In this document: in pieces, positions 1-5,439 of the stretch | Numbering within the stretch: the stretch's first letter is position 1 | Layout of the letters: every line of letters begins with the position of its first letter | DNA from: CAZDYP01 sp964509505 | Lineage (GTDB): Bacteria; Chloroflexota; Anaerolineae; JACRMK01 | NCBI GenBank assembly: GCA_964509505.1 | Contig: CAZDYP010000249.1 | Coordinates: forward strand, 1 to 5,439 | Direction of reading: 5' to 3' | Length of the DNA: 5,439 bases | Made by a program: the position numbers and the translations under genes | The notes under the pieces: model-generated | What the model saw: only the letters and a program-made list of their open reading frames with translations | The model's database searches: none | What the model was told of the DNA's origin: nothing

Positions 1-691
1 GCGCCTCGGCAATGGTCGCGCGCGCGAAAGCCGTCTGCGCATCTTTGGCAAGACTATGATTGGGATACTCACGACGGAGGCGCCCATAGAAAAAGACCGC
101 CTCGCTAAATTTTTTCGCCGCTTCATAATTTTGCCCACACGCATACAACAACGGCGGCACCGTCTCGGCAGGCGTCGCAATGATTTGTTGCGCAGCTAAG
201 GAAGTCAAGCGTTGGCAGACGCTATCAGTCGCTAGGTCGTTGGGCTTGGTATTTTTGACCAATGTCTGGCTGCTGCTCAATGCTGTGGCTTTGAGTGGGC
301 TGTTGACGTACTTGGTGATGAAGTCGCTATAACGAATGACCGCATCGGCGGGCTTGTTCTGCTTGGCGAGATCAGTCGCGGCGACCAACGCCTCACACTC
401 TTGCAAACGCGCTTGTGCTTTGCGCGCGACATCGCTATCGCGGGTACCTGGCTCGCCGCGCGCTGCTTTGCGCAGCGGCTCAAGCGCAGCCGCGCAATCC
501 GCTTTGAGGTAAGCTTGTTCGCCCGCATTGAAGTTTTGCTCTTGCTGCCAATTCTCATAAAAAGCCCAGCCTCCAATGGCGACGCAGGCAAACACCAGCA
601 ACCCAAAACAGCCGATGGCGAGACGATTCAACATAGATGACTTCTTCGGTGCAGGAGACGAGGGCGAAACAGTGGGTGGCATATTACTCAT
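1..691 (-). CDS. Membrane-anchored TPR-like repeat protein (partial, 3' end outside window)
   Basis: An open frame begins at ATG 691 and runs to the left edge without a stop, giving 230 residues. The start is supported by an AAGGAG Shine-Dalgarno 8 bases upstream; a second in-frame Met is residue 4. Residues 1-21 are Pro/Ser-rich with a basic KK. Residues about 22-45 form one hydrophobic segment (LAIGCFGLLVFACVAIGG), so the protein is probably a signal-anchor type with the rest outside the membrane. Residues about 50-105, 106-145 and 185-230 look like helical repeat pairs of the TPR/YbgF sort, with Ala-rich helices and a 'YGRLRREYP' type turn. Four cysteines in the soluble part (66, 99, 159, 185) could form disulfides. 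It lies 60 bases behind the cyclase gene on the same strand with no terminator between, so co-transcription is likely. The exact family is not recognised. Its role is probably protein-protein interaction or assembly at the envelope, which is an inference. Confidence 0.88.
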   Translation of the reverse strand, partial: MSNMPPTVSPSSPAPKKSSMLNRLAIGCFGLLVFACVAIGGWAFYENWQQEQNFNAGEQAYLKADCAAALEPLRKAARGEPGTRDSDVARKAQARLQECEALVAATDLAKQNKPADAVIRYSDFITKYVNSPLKATALSSSQTLVKNTKPNDLATDSVCQRLTSLAAQQIIATPAETVPPLLYACGQNYEAAKKFSEAVFFYGRLRREYPNHSLAKDAQTAFARATIAEA

Positions 692-751
692 AAGACAAAC
701 TCCTTGAGATAGGATTTGGAGCGAGCTAACACGCTATGTTACGAGTCTGCG
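692..751 (-). other. Short intergenic gap within the probable minus-strand operon
   Basis: Sixty bases separate the TAG stop of the cyclase gene from the next start. I see only a weak 5-bp inverted repeat (727-731 with 737-741) and no stem followed by a T-run, so there is no intrinsic terminator. No convincing promoter is visible, which favours read-through transcription from the cyclase gene into the TPR gene. Confidence 0.6.
700..705 (-). promoter_or_regulatory. Shine-Dalgarno site of the TPR membrane protein gene
   Basis: Read on the minus strand, this is AAGGAG followed by 8 bases and then ATG at 691. It fixes the start of the downstream operon gene and shows that this organism uses ordinary Shine-Dalgarno initiation. 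Confidence 0.85.
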
Positions 752-3700
752 CTAGCCCTCGCGCATTTCGCTCATCACCCGTTGCACTTCTGCCAAGATG
801 GTACGATTTAGCTGCACATTTTGCAAAAACGAGGCTCGCAAATTTTCGTCGAGCTCTTTCGCGCTCTGCTCAATCAAGGTACGCACTTGATTAAGCACAG
901 CCAACGCTTGCTCCATGTAACCGCAAGCCGACAACGCGCGATAGTGAATCCACAAAATCAAACGCATCACTTCTGAAGGTAAGCGATGTCCCTTGCTCAC
1001 CTTAATCGCTTCCGCCGATAATTCTACCGCCGACGCCGCCTCGCCTTTCAACAAACAATACTCGGCTTTGTAGCTATCTAACAATGCCAACTCTTTGTTG
1101 GCAGGCTCGAAGCCTGTGTCGTCTAACCACTGCTCCATCTCCGCCAACGTCGCTTCTACCGCCGCTCTGTCGCCCAGACGCAAGTTCGCCCCAATACGCC
1201 GATTGAAAATTTCCATCATCGCACCTTGCGCGACCTTGCGCCCACGAATGAGCTGCTGCGCTTCGTCAAGAATCGCCAACGCTTCAACATATCGCCCTTG
1301 ATCAATGCGCATCAAGGCTTGGCTTGACAACGTGCCAGCCAAACCCCATAACGATTCGAGCGACTTGAACAGTTTGATGCTCTCACGAAATTTTTCTTCT
1401 GCCAACTCAAACTGGCCCACCAAACGATATTCGTCGCCTAGATTGCTCTGCGCAATGGCTTCCGAGTTGCGGTTGCCCATCTTGCGTTGCAATTCTAGCA
1501 CCTCGTTCTTTTGCGCCAACGCCATCTGATAGCGTCCACGATCCGATTCGAGAATGCTGGCATTGCCCAAGACACGCGCGCGTCGAAAGTCGTCGCCTTG
1601 CGACTCGGCTTGGCGGAGCGCGTCCGCGTAATACCGCAAGGCTTGCTCGTAGTACCCCATCTCGCTTGAGACCAAACCCATCGCATTCAAATTATCAATC
1701 GTCAATCCACTATCGTTGGCGATACGACTCGCATGCAACGAGCGCTCGGCATATTGCAACGACTCCAGATATTGCGTGCTGAAATACGCGATGATGCTCA
1801 AGTTTCGTAGCGCTTGCGCTTCCTCGCCGGGCAAGTTTAAGCGTTGGGCTTCTTGCAACACGCGCTGCGCCGTCGCCGTCGCGCCGGCGCTGTCGCCCGT
1901 GCGCGCCAACAAGTTCGCTTGCCGATTCAACGCTTGCACTTCCCTCTCAGGGGATTGCAACTGTTTCGCCAGTTCCAACATCTGCTCGACATCGGCGCGT
2001 TGTTGCGCGCGTTGACCAAGCCAATCATTGGCGCGCTCGCGCCCCACCAACAGTTCGAATTTTTCTTGGGGACTATCGCTTAAGCTCAAGGCTTTGGTGT
2101 ATAGGTCAACCGCTTCACGATTAGCAAAGCGTTTCGCTGCGCCTTCGGCCGCTAACCGATACAACTCCACCGCCTCTTTGTGCTGCTCCGCTTGCTCGTA
2201 ATGTTCGGCGATTTGCGCCGCCCACGTCGGATCATCCGACGACATTTTTTCGAGCCACTCGGCAATCGTCGCATGATAGACGCGGCGCTGTTTGCGCGGT
2301 AACGTCTCGTACGCCACGTCACGCAACAGCATCGTTTTGAAAATATACTCATGCTCGCCGACGAACGCGCTTTCGTGGCGTGGGTACACCATCTCGCGCA
2401 CTTCCAGCTGCTTCAAAATGGGCAGCACAGCCACCTCAGGTTGCATCGTCTCCAACACGCCAGTCCAAAAGTTGCGCCCCACAACCGCCGAGCGTTGCGC
2501 CGTGCTTTTTTCTTGCGGCTCCAACGCATCCAGACGCGTCTGCAACAAGCCCTGCAAGGTGTCGGGCAATTGCATCTGCGCCAATTTTTCGATGACGACG
2601 CGCCACCCCGTCGGCGCCGTCACGATAACGCCGCGCTCGACCAACACCTTCACCAGCTCTTCGAGATAATACGGGTTGCCTTCAGCTTGATGCGTGACGC
2701 GCTCGATCAATTCAGTGGGAATGTGCTCGGCGGCGGCTTGTTCGAAGATGTGTTGCAACAACGCCTGCGCCGCTTCCGCCGTGAGCGGTTGCAACCGCAC
2801 GTGTGTGCGCGTGGCTGTGTCGTCGCGCAACGCGGGAAATTTCTCGAACAATTCAGGGCGCGTTGCGCCGACGATGTACAATGGCAGCCCCTCGCCTGCG
2901 CCCAACAAATAGTTCAACAAGTCAATTGAGCCGCTATCCGCCCAATGCACATCCTCTAACACCAAGACCAATGGATGCGCCCTCCCCATCCGCATAAACA
3001 ATTGCTGCATCCAATAGAACGCGCGCCCTTGCGCCAGCTGCGGGTTCGCGCGCAACGGTCCCAAGTATGAGCTCTCGGGCCAATCCAAACCGAACAAGTA
3101 GCCAATGCTGTGCGCCGCTTCGAGCGATGATTGCCCATCGAGCGCGCCCCACAATTCTGCCACGCCGCGCTCAAATTTTTCGCGCGAGAGTTCAGGATGT
3201 TCGCCCTCCACCAAACCGAACCGATCCGCCAACGCCGCGCGCCACGGGAAGAATGGCAGCGTCACGGTTTCCGCGCGCGAACGTCCACGCAATAACCAGC
3301 GGCGGCCGGGCTGCACATCCAGCCAGTTGCGAAACTCGAATAATAAGCGCGACTTGCCCAAGCCCGCCTCGCCAATGATCATGGCCAGCTGTGGGCGCTG
3401 TTCATTCACGACGTTGACGTAGAGCGTTTGCAAGGTCGTCATCTCTGTGTCGCGTCCCACCATCGGCGTCTCGACGCCTTCAATGCCGCGCCGCTCTAGG
3501 TCAGGACGCGCCCGTTCGCCAATAACGAGATACGCTTGCACTAGCTCGCTCTTGCCTTTGATCTGCATTGGCTCTTGCGCTTCGAGATCGAACAAACCGC
3601 GCACGTGCCGATAGGTCGCATGGCCAATTTGCACATGCCCCACGGGCGCTGCATGTTCGAGCCGCGAGGCAAGGTTCACCGTATCGCCCATCACTGTATA

Positions 3701-4249
3701 TTCGCCCGTCGTGCCTGTGTGGCCCGCCAGCACGGGGCCTGTGTTGATGCCGACCCGCATCCGTAACACGATGCCATGCTTCTTTTCAAGGTCGGCGCTA
3801 AACGCATTCAACGCGCCTTGCAACGCCAGCCCTGCGCGCATCGCGTTAGCGGCGTCGTTTTCGGTGGCGCGCGGAATGCCCCACACAGCCATAATCGCGT
3901 CGCCAATGTGCTTGTCAATGCGCCCATGATGCTTGATGATGGCCGCGTCGAGCTGTCGCCAGCACGCGTTCATCGTGTCGGCGACTTCTTCGGCGTCCAT
4001 CTTTTCGGACATGGCCGTGAAGCCCGAGACATCGGCAAACAGAACGGTGACAACTTTGCGCTCTTCGCTTAAAGGACGTGCGTAGGGGTTAGAGAGTGCC
4101 TGCTCCAACGCGGCAATGCGCGCGTACAATGGCTCCAACATTGCATCCATTGTCTGGCCCAAAATGTCTTTGTGCGCTTCGATGTGTTGCGCCAGTTCGC
4201 GCATGCGCGTTAGCACAGTTTCAGAGGAAGGTCGAGAGTCTGCGCTCAT
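752..4249 (-). CDS. Class III (IIIb-type) adenylate cyclase with STAND/AAA ATPase and TPR-like repeats
   Basis: This 1165-residue protein is predicted to convert ATP to cAMP in the cytoplasm. Residues 10-52 form a helical leader. Residues about 63-245 are the cyclase domain, with metal ligands D73 (FADVSGFT) and D117 (KHIGD), purine-selecting K113 and T185 (EYTVMGD), and transition-state residues N192 and R196 (VNLASR). All canonical positions are filled. Thr at 185 instead of Asp is the class IIIb pattern, shared with bicarbonate-responsive cyclases such as CyaC and mammalian soluble adenylyl cyclase. Residues about 263-480 are the ATPase: MVGRDTEM entry motif, Walker A GEAGLGKS (293-300), Walker B LVLVLEDVHWAD (427-438) and GATRPE (461-466). 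Residues about 670-1130 are helical TPR-like repeats (for example EMGYYEQALRYYADAL). No transmembrane segment and no C-terminal LuxR-type DNA-binding domain is visible. ATG 4249 is the first usable start, because an in-frame TAG lies upstream, but it has no clear Shine-Dalgarno; Met16 is the alternative. The stop is TAG. The activity is a family inference; the architecture is seen directly. Confidence 0.96.
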   Translation of the reverse strand: MSADSRPSSETVLTRMRELAQHIEAHKDILGQTMDAMLEPLYARIAALEQALSNPYARPLSEERKVVTVLFADVSGFTAMSEKMDAEEVADTMNACWRQLDAAIIKHHGRIDKHIGDAIMAVWGIPRATENDAANAMRAGLALQGALNAFSADLEKKHGIVLRMRVGINTGPVLAGHTGTTGEYTVMGDTVNLASRLEHAAPVGHVQIGHATYRHVRGLFDLEAQEPMQIKGKSELVQAYLVIGERARPDLERRGIEGVETPMVGRDTEMTTLQTLYVNVVNEQRPQLAMIIGEAGLGKSRLLFEFRNWLDVQPGRRWLLRGRSRAETVTLPFFPWRAALADRFGLVEGEHPELSREKFERGVAELWGALDGQSSLEAAHSIGYLFGLDWPESSYLGPLRANPQLAQGRAFYWMQQLFMRMGRAHPLVLVLEDVHWADSGSIDLLNYLLGAGEGLPLYIVGATRPELFEKFPALRDDTATRTHVRLQPLTAEAAQALLQHIFEQAAAEHIPTELIERVTHQAEGNPYYLEELVKVLVERGVIVTAPTGWRVVIEKLAQMQLPDTLQGLLQTRLDALEPQEKSTAQRSAVVGRNFWTGVLETMQPEVAVLPILKQLEVREMVYPRHESAFVGEHEYIFKTMLLRDVAYETLPRKQRRVYHATIAEWLEKMSSDDPTWAAQIAEHYEQAEQHKEAVELYRLAAEGAAKRFANREAVDLYTKALSLSDSPQEKFELLVGRERANDWLGQRAQQRADVEQMLELAKQLQSPEREVQALNRQANLLARTGDSAGATATAQRVLQEAQRLNLPGEEAQALRNLSIIAYFSTQYLESLQYAERSLHASRIANDSGLTIDNLNAMGLVSSEMGYYEQALRYYADALRQAESQGDDFRRARVLGNASILESDRGRYQMALAQKNEVLELQRKMGNRNSEAIAQSNLGDEYRLVGQFELAEEKFRESIKLFKSLESLWGLAGTLSSQALMRIDQGRYVEALAILDEAQQLIRGRKVAQGAMMEIFNRRIGANLRLGDRAAVEATLAEMEQWLDDTGFEPANKELALLDSYKAEYCLLKGEAASAVELSAEAIKVSKGHRLPSEVMRLILWIHYRALSACGYMEQALAVLNQVRTLIEQSAKELDENLRASFLQNVQLNRTILAEVQRVMSEMREG

Positions 4250-4331
4250 GATGATTGAATTTGAGTGATAGGTGAATGCGCTTGACGCCTATCCTAATGA
4301 GGACGTGCAAAACGACAAGATTGATACGAAG

Positions 4332-4359
4332 ATTATAGCCCGCTTAACGAGGGATACAA
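4332..4359 (-). promoter_or_regulatory. Candidate sigma70-type promoter of the cyclase operon
   Basis: On the minus strand a perfect TATAAT occupies 4337-4332. A weak -35 (TTGTAT, 4359-4354) lies 16 bases upstream of it. An A8T4 tract (4358-4369) sits just upstream of the -35, where an UP element would lie. The start point would be near 4325, giving a leader of about 75 bases before ATG 4249. A second perfect minus-strand TATAAT at 4408-4403 has a poor -35 and is a less likely alternative. Confidence 0.45.
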
Positions 4360-4372
4360 AAAAAATTTTGGG

Positions 4373-4386
4373 ACTGAGGCGTCAGT
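4373..4386. promoter_or_regulatory. Small inverted repeat between the divergent promoters (possible operator)
   Basis: ACTGA, a 4-base spacer GGCG, then TCAGT makes a 5-bp half-site palindrome. Its centre lies about 68 bases upstream of the inferred plus-strand start point and about 54 bases upstream of the inferred minus-strand one, which suits a regulator acting on both promoters. A repeat this short can arise by chance, and no regulator gene is visible in the window. Confidence 0.2.
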
Positions 4387-4412
4387 GGAAGTCATTGAGA
4401 AAATTATAACTT

Positions 4413-4441
4413 TTGACAAGGCACTCTCAGGTTTGTACAAT
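4413..4441 (+). promoter_or_regulatory. Strong sigma70-type promoter of the secreted lectin-like protein gene
   Basis: A perfect -35 TTGACA (4413-4418), a 17-base spacer and a -10 TACAAT (4436-4441) match the housekeeping promoter consensus in 11 of 12 positions. The stretch just upstream (4394-4412) is AT-rich. The predicted start near 4448 gives a leader of about 56 bases to ATG 4505. It lies back to back with the minus-strand promoter candidate of the cyclase operon. Confidence 0.65.
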
Positions 4442-4493
4442 GCCGCTCAAGTTTAGCCGTCAGACCGTGAGTTCAATTCCACTACTCATCCAT

Positions 4494-4497
4494 GGAG
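4494..4497 (+). promoter_or_regulatory. Shine-Dalgarno site deciding start ATG 4505
   Basis: GGAG lies 7 bases ahead of ATG 4505. It favours 4505 over the overlapping ATG 4492, which is in another frame and gives an unconvincing peptide. The frame chosen by this site encodes a signal peptide and is the same frame as the extracellular domain downstream. Confidence 0.6.
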
Positions 4498-4504
4498 TTC
4501 TGCC

Positions 4505-4642
4505 ATGAGATATTCCTTCTGTCGTTTCCCGCTGCTGGTTCGTGGGCTCGCGTTGGCTCTCTTTACATGCGTTCAAATCGTCGCGGCATTCGATGTGACA
4601 GCTGCCGCTCAGACGGCAACATCGGGCGCGGCACTGCCGTAG
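4505..4642 (+). CDS. Signal-peptide segment of the secreted protein, closed by an in-frame amber codon
   Basis: Forty-five codons run from ATG 4505, placed 7 bases after GGAG, to TAG 4640-4642. The peptide has a basic n-region (MRYSFCRFPLLVR), a hydrophobic core (GLALALFTCVQIVAA) and a likely signal peptidase I site in VTAAA|Q after residue 35. A short Ala/Ser/Thr stretch follows. This is a typical Sec export signal. The stop is in the same frame as the lectin-like domain that resumes straight afterwards, so this is best read as the 5' end of one secreted-protein gene interrupted by a nonsense codon. If the TAG is real and obeyed, the product is only a short exported or leader peptide. A single C-to-T change (CAG to TAG, Gln to stop) would explain it, as would insertion of the 33-base palindrome, readthrough or a sequencing error. 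Confidence 0.55.
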   Translation: MRYSFCRFPLLVRGLALALFTCVQIVAAFDVTAAAQTATSGAALP

Positions 4643-4656
4643 GCAGTGCCGCGCCC
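4624..4656. repeat. Perfect 15-bp inverted repeat with a 3-base loop around the amber codon
   Basis: The arms are 4624-4638 (GGGCGCGGCACTGCC) and 4642-4656, its exact reverse complement. The loop is GTA (4639-4641). As RNA it would form a very stable GC-rich hairpin. The in-frame TAG takes its T and A from the loop and its G from the first base of the right arm. No T-run follows, so it is not a standard intrinsic terminator. The element is 33 bases long, exactly 11 codons, and removing it leaves the frame open as Ser-Gly-Phe-Asp-Phe. It could be a REP-like palindromic repeat, an attenuator or readthrough structure, or a chance feature of GC-rich Pro/Ala codons; the last is unlikely at 15 of 15 pairs. 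Confidence 0.93.
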
Positions 4657-4684
4657 CGGCTTCGATTTCCCTCTCGGCAAACCG

Positions 4685-5439
4685 ATGGGTGCGCTGCCTG
4701 CTTTGCAAGCCACTGCCACACCCACTCCCATCCCCTCGTTCAGCGACGACTTCAATCGCGCTGATTCCACCAACCTTGGCTCCAACTGGACTGAACGCAG
4801 CGGCGACTTTCGCATCGCCGCACAAACCCTCCGTAATGTCAGCGCAGGCGGCGACCAAGTCGCTGCTTACAATGGCAGTGTTTACAGCAACGTCGCGGTT
4901 TCCGCATGGTTGCAAATCACAGGCGGCAATGGCACCGCCACGCTCGGCGCGCGTTGGGACGATTACAGCGCAGGCGTGCCGATGAGGGGCTACAACGTGG
5001 ACCTGTTGGGCTCGGGCGAGGTGACGTTGTTTCGCATCAACGATTGGACGCTGTTAGGCAGTTACGTCATTCCGAGCTTTCAAACGAGCCAGTGGGTCAC
5101 GGTCACGTTGCGTGCGGATGGCGCAAACCTCGCGGTGGACGTGAATGGCATCACACGCATCACCGCAACCGACGCGATGTTCACAAGTGGGGAGGTGGGC
5201 GTGTGGTCGTACAACGCGAGCAACGCTGGGCAGCATCGGTTCGACAATTTTAGTGTGCAAGTACTGGGTGTGGCCACACCAATGCCAACACCAACCCATA
5301 CACCGACGAACACGCCGACCAATACACCAACACCAACTAACACGCCAGTTCCAACGCCAACCAATACGCCAGTTCCAACACCAACCAATACAACTATCCC
5401 AACTCAGACCAACACGCCGACGAGTACAGCAACGCCGAC
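4685..5439 (+). CDS. Secreted lectin-like (concanavalin-fold) domain protein with Thr/Pro-rich tail (partial, 3' end outside window)
   Basis: The frame stays open from just after the amber codon (4643) to the right edge. ATG 4685 is the first Met in it, but it lacks a Shine-Dalgarno and a signal peptide. The natural start is probably 4505 in the same frame. Numbering from 4505 with the TAG as codon 46, residues 69-77 are a short linker (TATPTPIPS). Residues about 79-254 form one beta-rich domain that opens with SFSDDFNRAD and SNWTE and ends with FDNFSVQVLG. This is the pattern of LamG/DUF1080-like concanavalin-type carbohydrate-binding domains. From residue 257 the chain becomes Thr/Pro/Asn repeats (TNTP, TPVPTPTN) that continue past the edge. 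Such linkers usually join extracellular modules or hold a domain away from the cell surface. Carbohydrate binding or adhesion is a family-level inference; no catalytic site is recognised. A further module may lie outside the window. Confidence 0.8.
   Translation, partial: MGALPALQATATPTPIPSFSDDFNRADSTNLGSNWTERSGDFRIAAQTLRNVSAGGDQVAAYNGSVYSNVAVSAWLQITGGNGTATLGARWDDYSAGVPMRGYNVDLLGSGEVTLFRINDWTLLGSYVIPSFQTSQWVTVTLRADGANLAVDVNGITRITATDAMFTSGEVGVWSYNASNAGQHRFDNFSVQVLGVATPMPTPTHTPTNTPTNTPTPTNTPVPTPTNTPVPTPTNTTIPTQTNTPTSTATP
5282..5439 (+). repeat. Thr/Pro/Asn-coding tandem repeat tract
   Basis: This tract is degenerate 12- and 24-base in-frame repeats of the form ACN CCN ACN AAY. Two adjacent 24-base units, 5342-5365 and 5366-5389, both encode TPVPTPTN and differ at one base. 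A diverged unit follows at 5390-5413 (TTIPTQTN). The tract encodes the extended linker of the secreted protein and is still running at the window edge, so copy number cannot be given. On the opposite strand it produces a spurious Gly/Val repeat frame. Confidence 0.9.

Larger units (their letters stand above)
4250..4504. other. Divergent intergenic region
   Basis: These 255 bases separate the cyclase operon from the secreted-protein gene and are AT-richer than the genes, especially 4320-4440. They hold the two promoter candidates, an A8T4 tract (4358-4369), the small palindrome and the Shine-Dalgarno before ATG 4505. I see no terminator, tRNA or riboswitch-like structure. Confidence 0.75.

Noticed and set aside
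277..640. Short frames on both strands (277-606 minus, 401-640 plus)
   Set aside because: Both overlap the TPR membrane protein frame, which has a strong Shine-Dalgarno, a membrane segment and helical repeats. The short frames are Arg/Ser-rich shadows.
2351..2929. 192-codon plus-strand frame inside the cyclase gene
   Set aside because: It is fully antisense to the ATPase/linker part of a well-supported protein, is rich in Gln/Arg/His as expected for a complement of that coding sequence, and has no own signals.
4466..4481. CRP/cAMP-receptor-like site (CGTGA, 6 bases, TTCCA), tempting beside a cyclase gene
   Set aside because: The second half matches the TCACA consensus in only 3 of 5 positions, the first half in 4 of 5, and the site lies downstream of the predicted start point.
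4467..4492. tRNA 3'-end look-alike (GTTCAATTCC followed by CCA at 4490-4492)
   Set aside because: The would-be T-stem (4467-4471 with 4479-4483) pairs at only one Watson-Crick position plus one wobble, and no matching acceptor 5' strand or anticodon arm lies upstream.
4624..4670. Intrinsic terminator after the short signal-peptide frame
   Set aside because: The hairpin is strong, but no T-run follows the right arm (CGGCTTCGATTTCCC), and the same reading frame continues past it into an intact domain.
4460..4915. 151-codon minus-strand frame opposite the secreted-protein gene
   Set aside because: It is antisense to a frame with a clear signal peptide and folded domain, shows no recognisable domain, and has no convincing ribosome binding site.
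5080..5388. Minus-strand frame encoding a Gly/Val repeat protein
   Set aside because: It is the exact complement of the Thr/Pro linker repeats, so the repeat pattern is a by-product of the plus-strand coding tract.

Overview
The window looks like chromosomal DNA of a free-living bacterium, most likely Chloroflexota (Anaerolineae-like). This placement is an inference from two traits. One is the Thr/Pro/Asn linker built from TNTP and TPVPTPTN units in a secreted protein. The other is a very large protein combining a class III nucleotidyl cyclase, a STAND-type ATPase and TPR-like repeats. No rRNA, tRNA, CRISPR array or recognisable insertion sequence was found.

Layout. On the minus strand, a probable two-gene operon runs leftwards from about 4325. 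Its first gene (752-4249) encodes a 1165-residue protein resembling soluble adenylyl cyclase. After a 60-base gap with no terminator comes the second gene (start 691, running off the left edge), a single-pass membrane protein with a TPR-like extracytoplasmic part. On the plus strand, from a strong sigma70-type promoter at 4413-4441, a secreted-protein gene runs rightwards and leaves the window at 5439. It encodes a Sec signal peptide, a short Pro/Ala linker, a lectin-like (concanavalin-type) beta-sandwich domain and a long Thr/Pro repeat tail. The intergenic region 4250-4504 carries back-to-back promoter candidates.

The most unusual point is in the secreted-protein gene. Its signal peptide (from ATG 4505, with a Shine-Dalgarno) and its extracellular domain share one reading frame, but an in-frame amber TAG (4640-4642) separates them. 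That codon sits at the tip of a perfect 15-bp inverted repeat with a 3-base loop (4624-4656). Possible explanations are a decayed gene, an inserted palindromic repeat, programmed readthrough or a sequencing error. The sequence alone cannot decide between them.

How the genes could work together. The cyclase should make cAMP in the cytoplasm, with its ATPase/TPR part acting as sensor or regulator. The TPR membrane protein is probably co-transcribed with it. The divergent secreted protein probably acts at the cell surface. Any regulatory link between the two transcription units is inferred only from their shared intergenic region.
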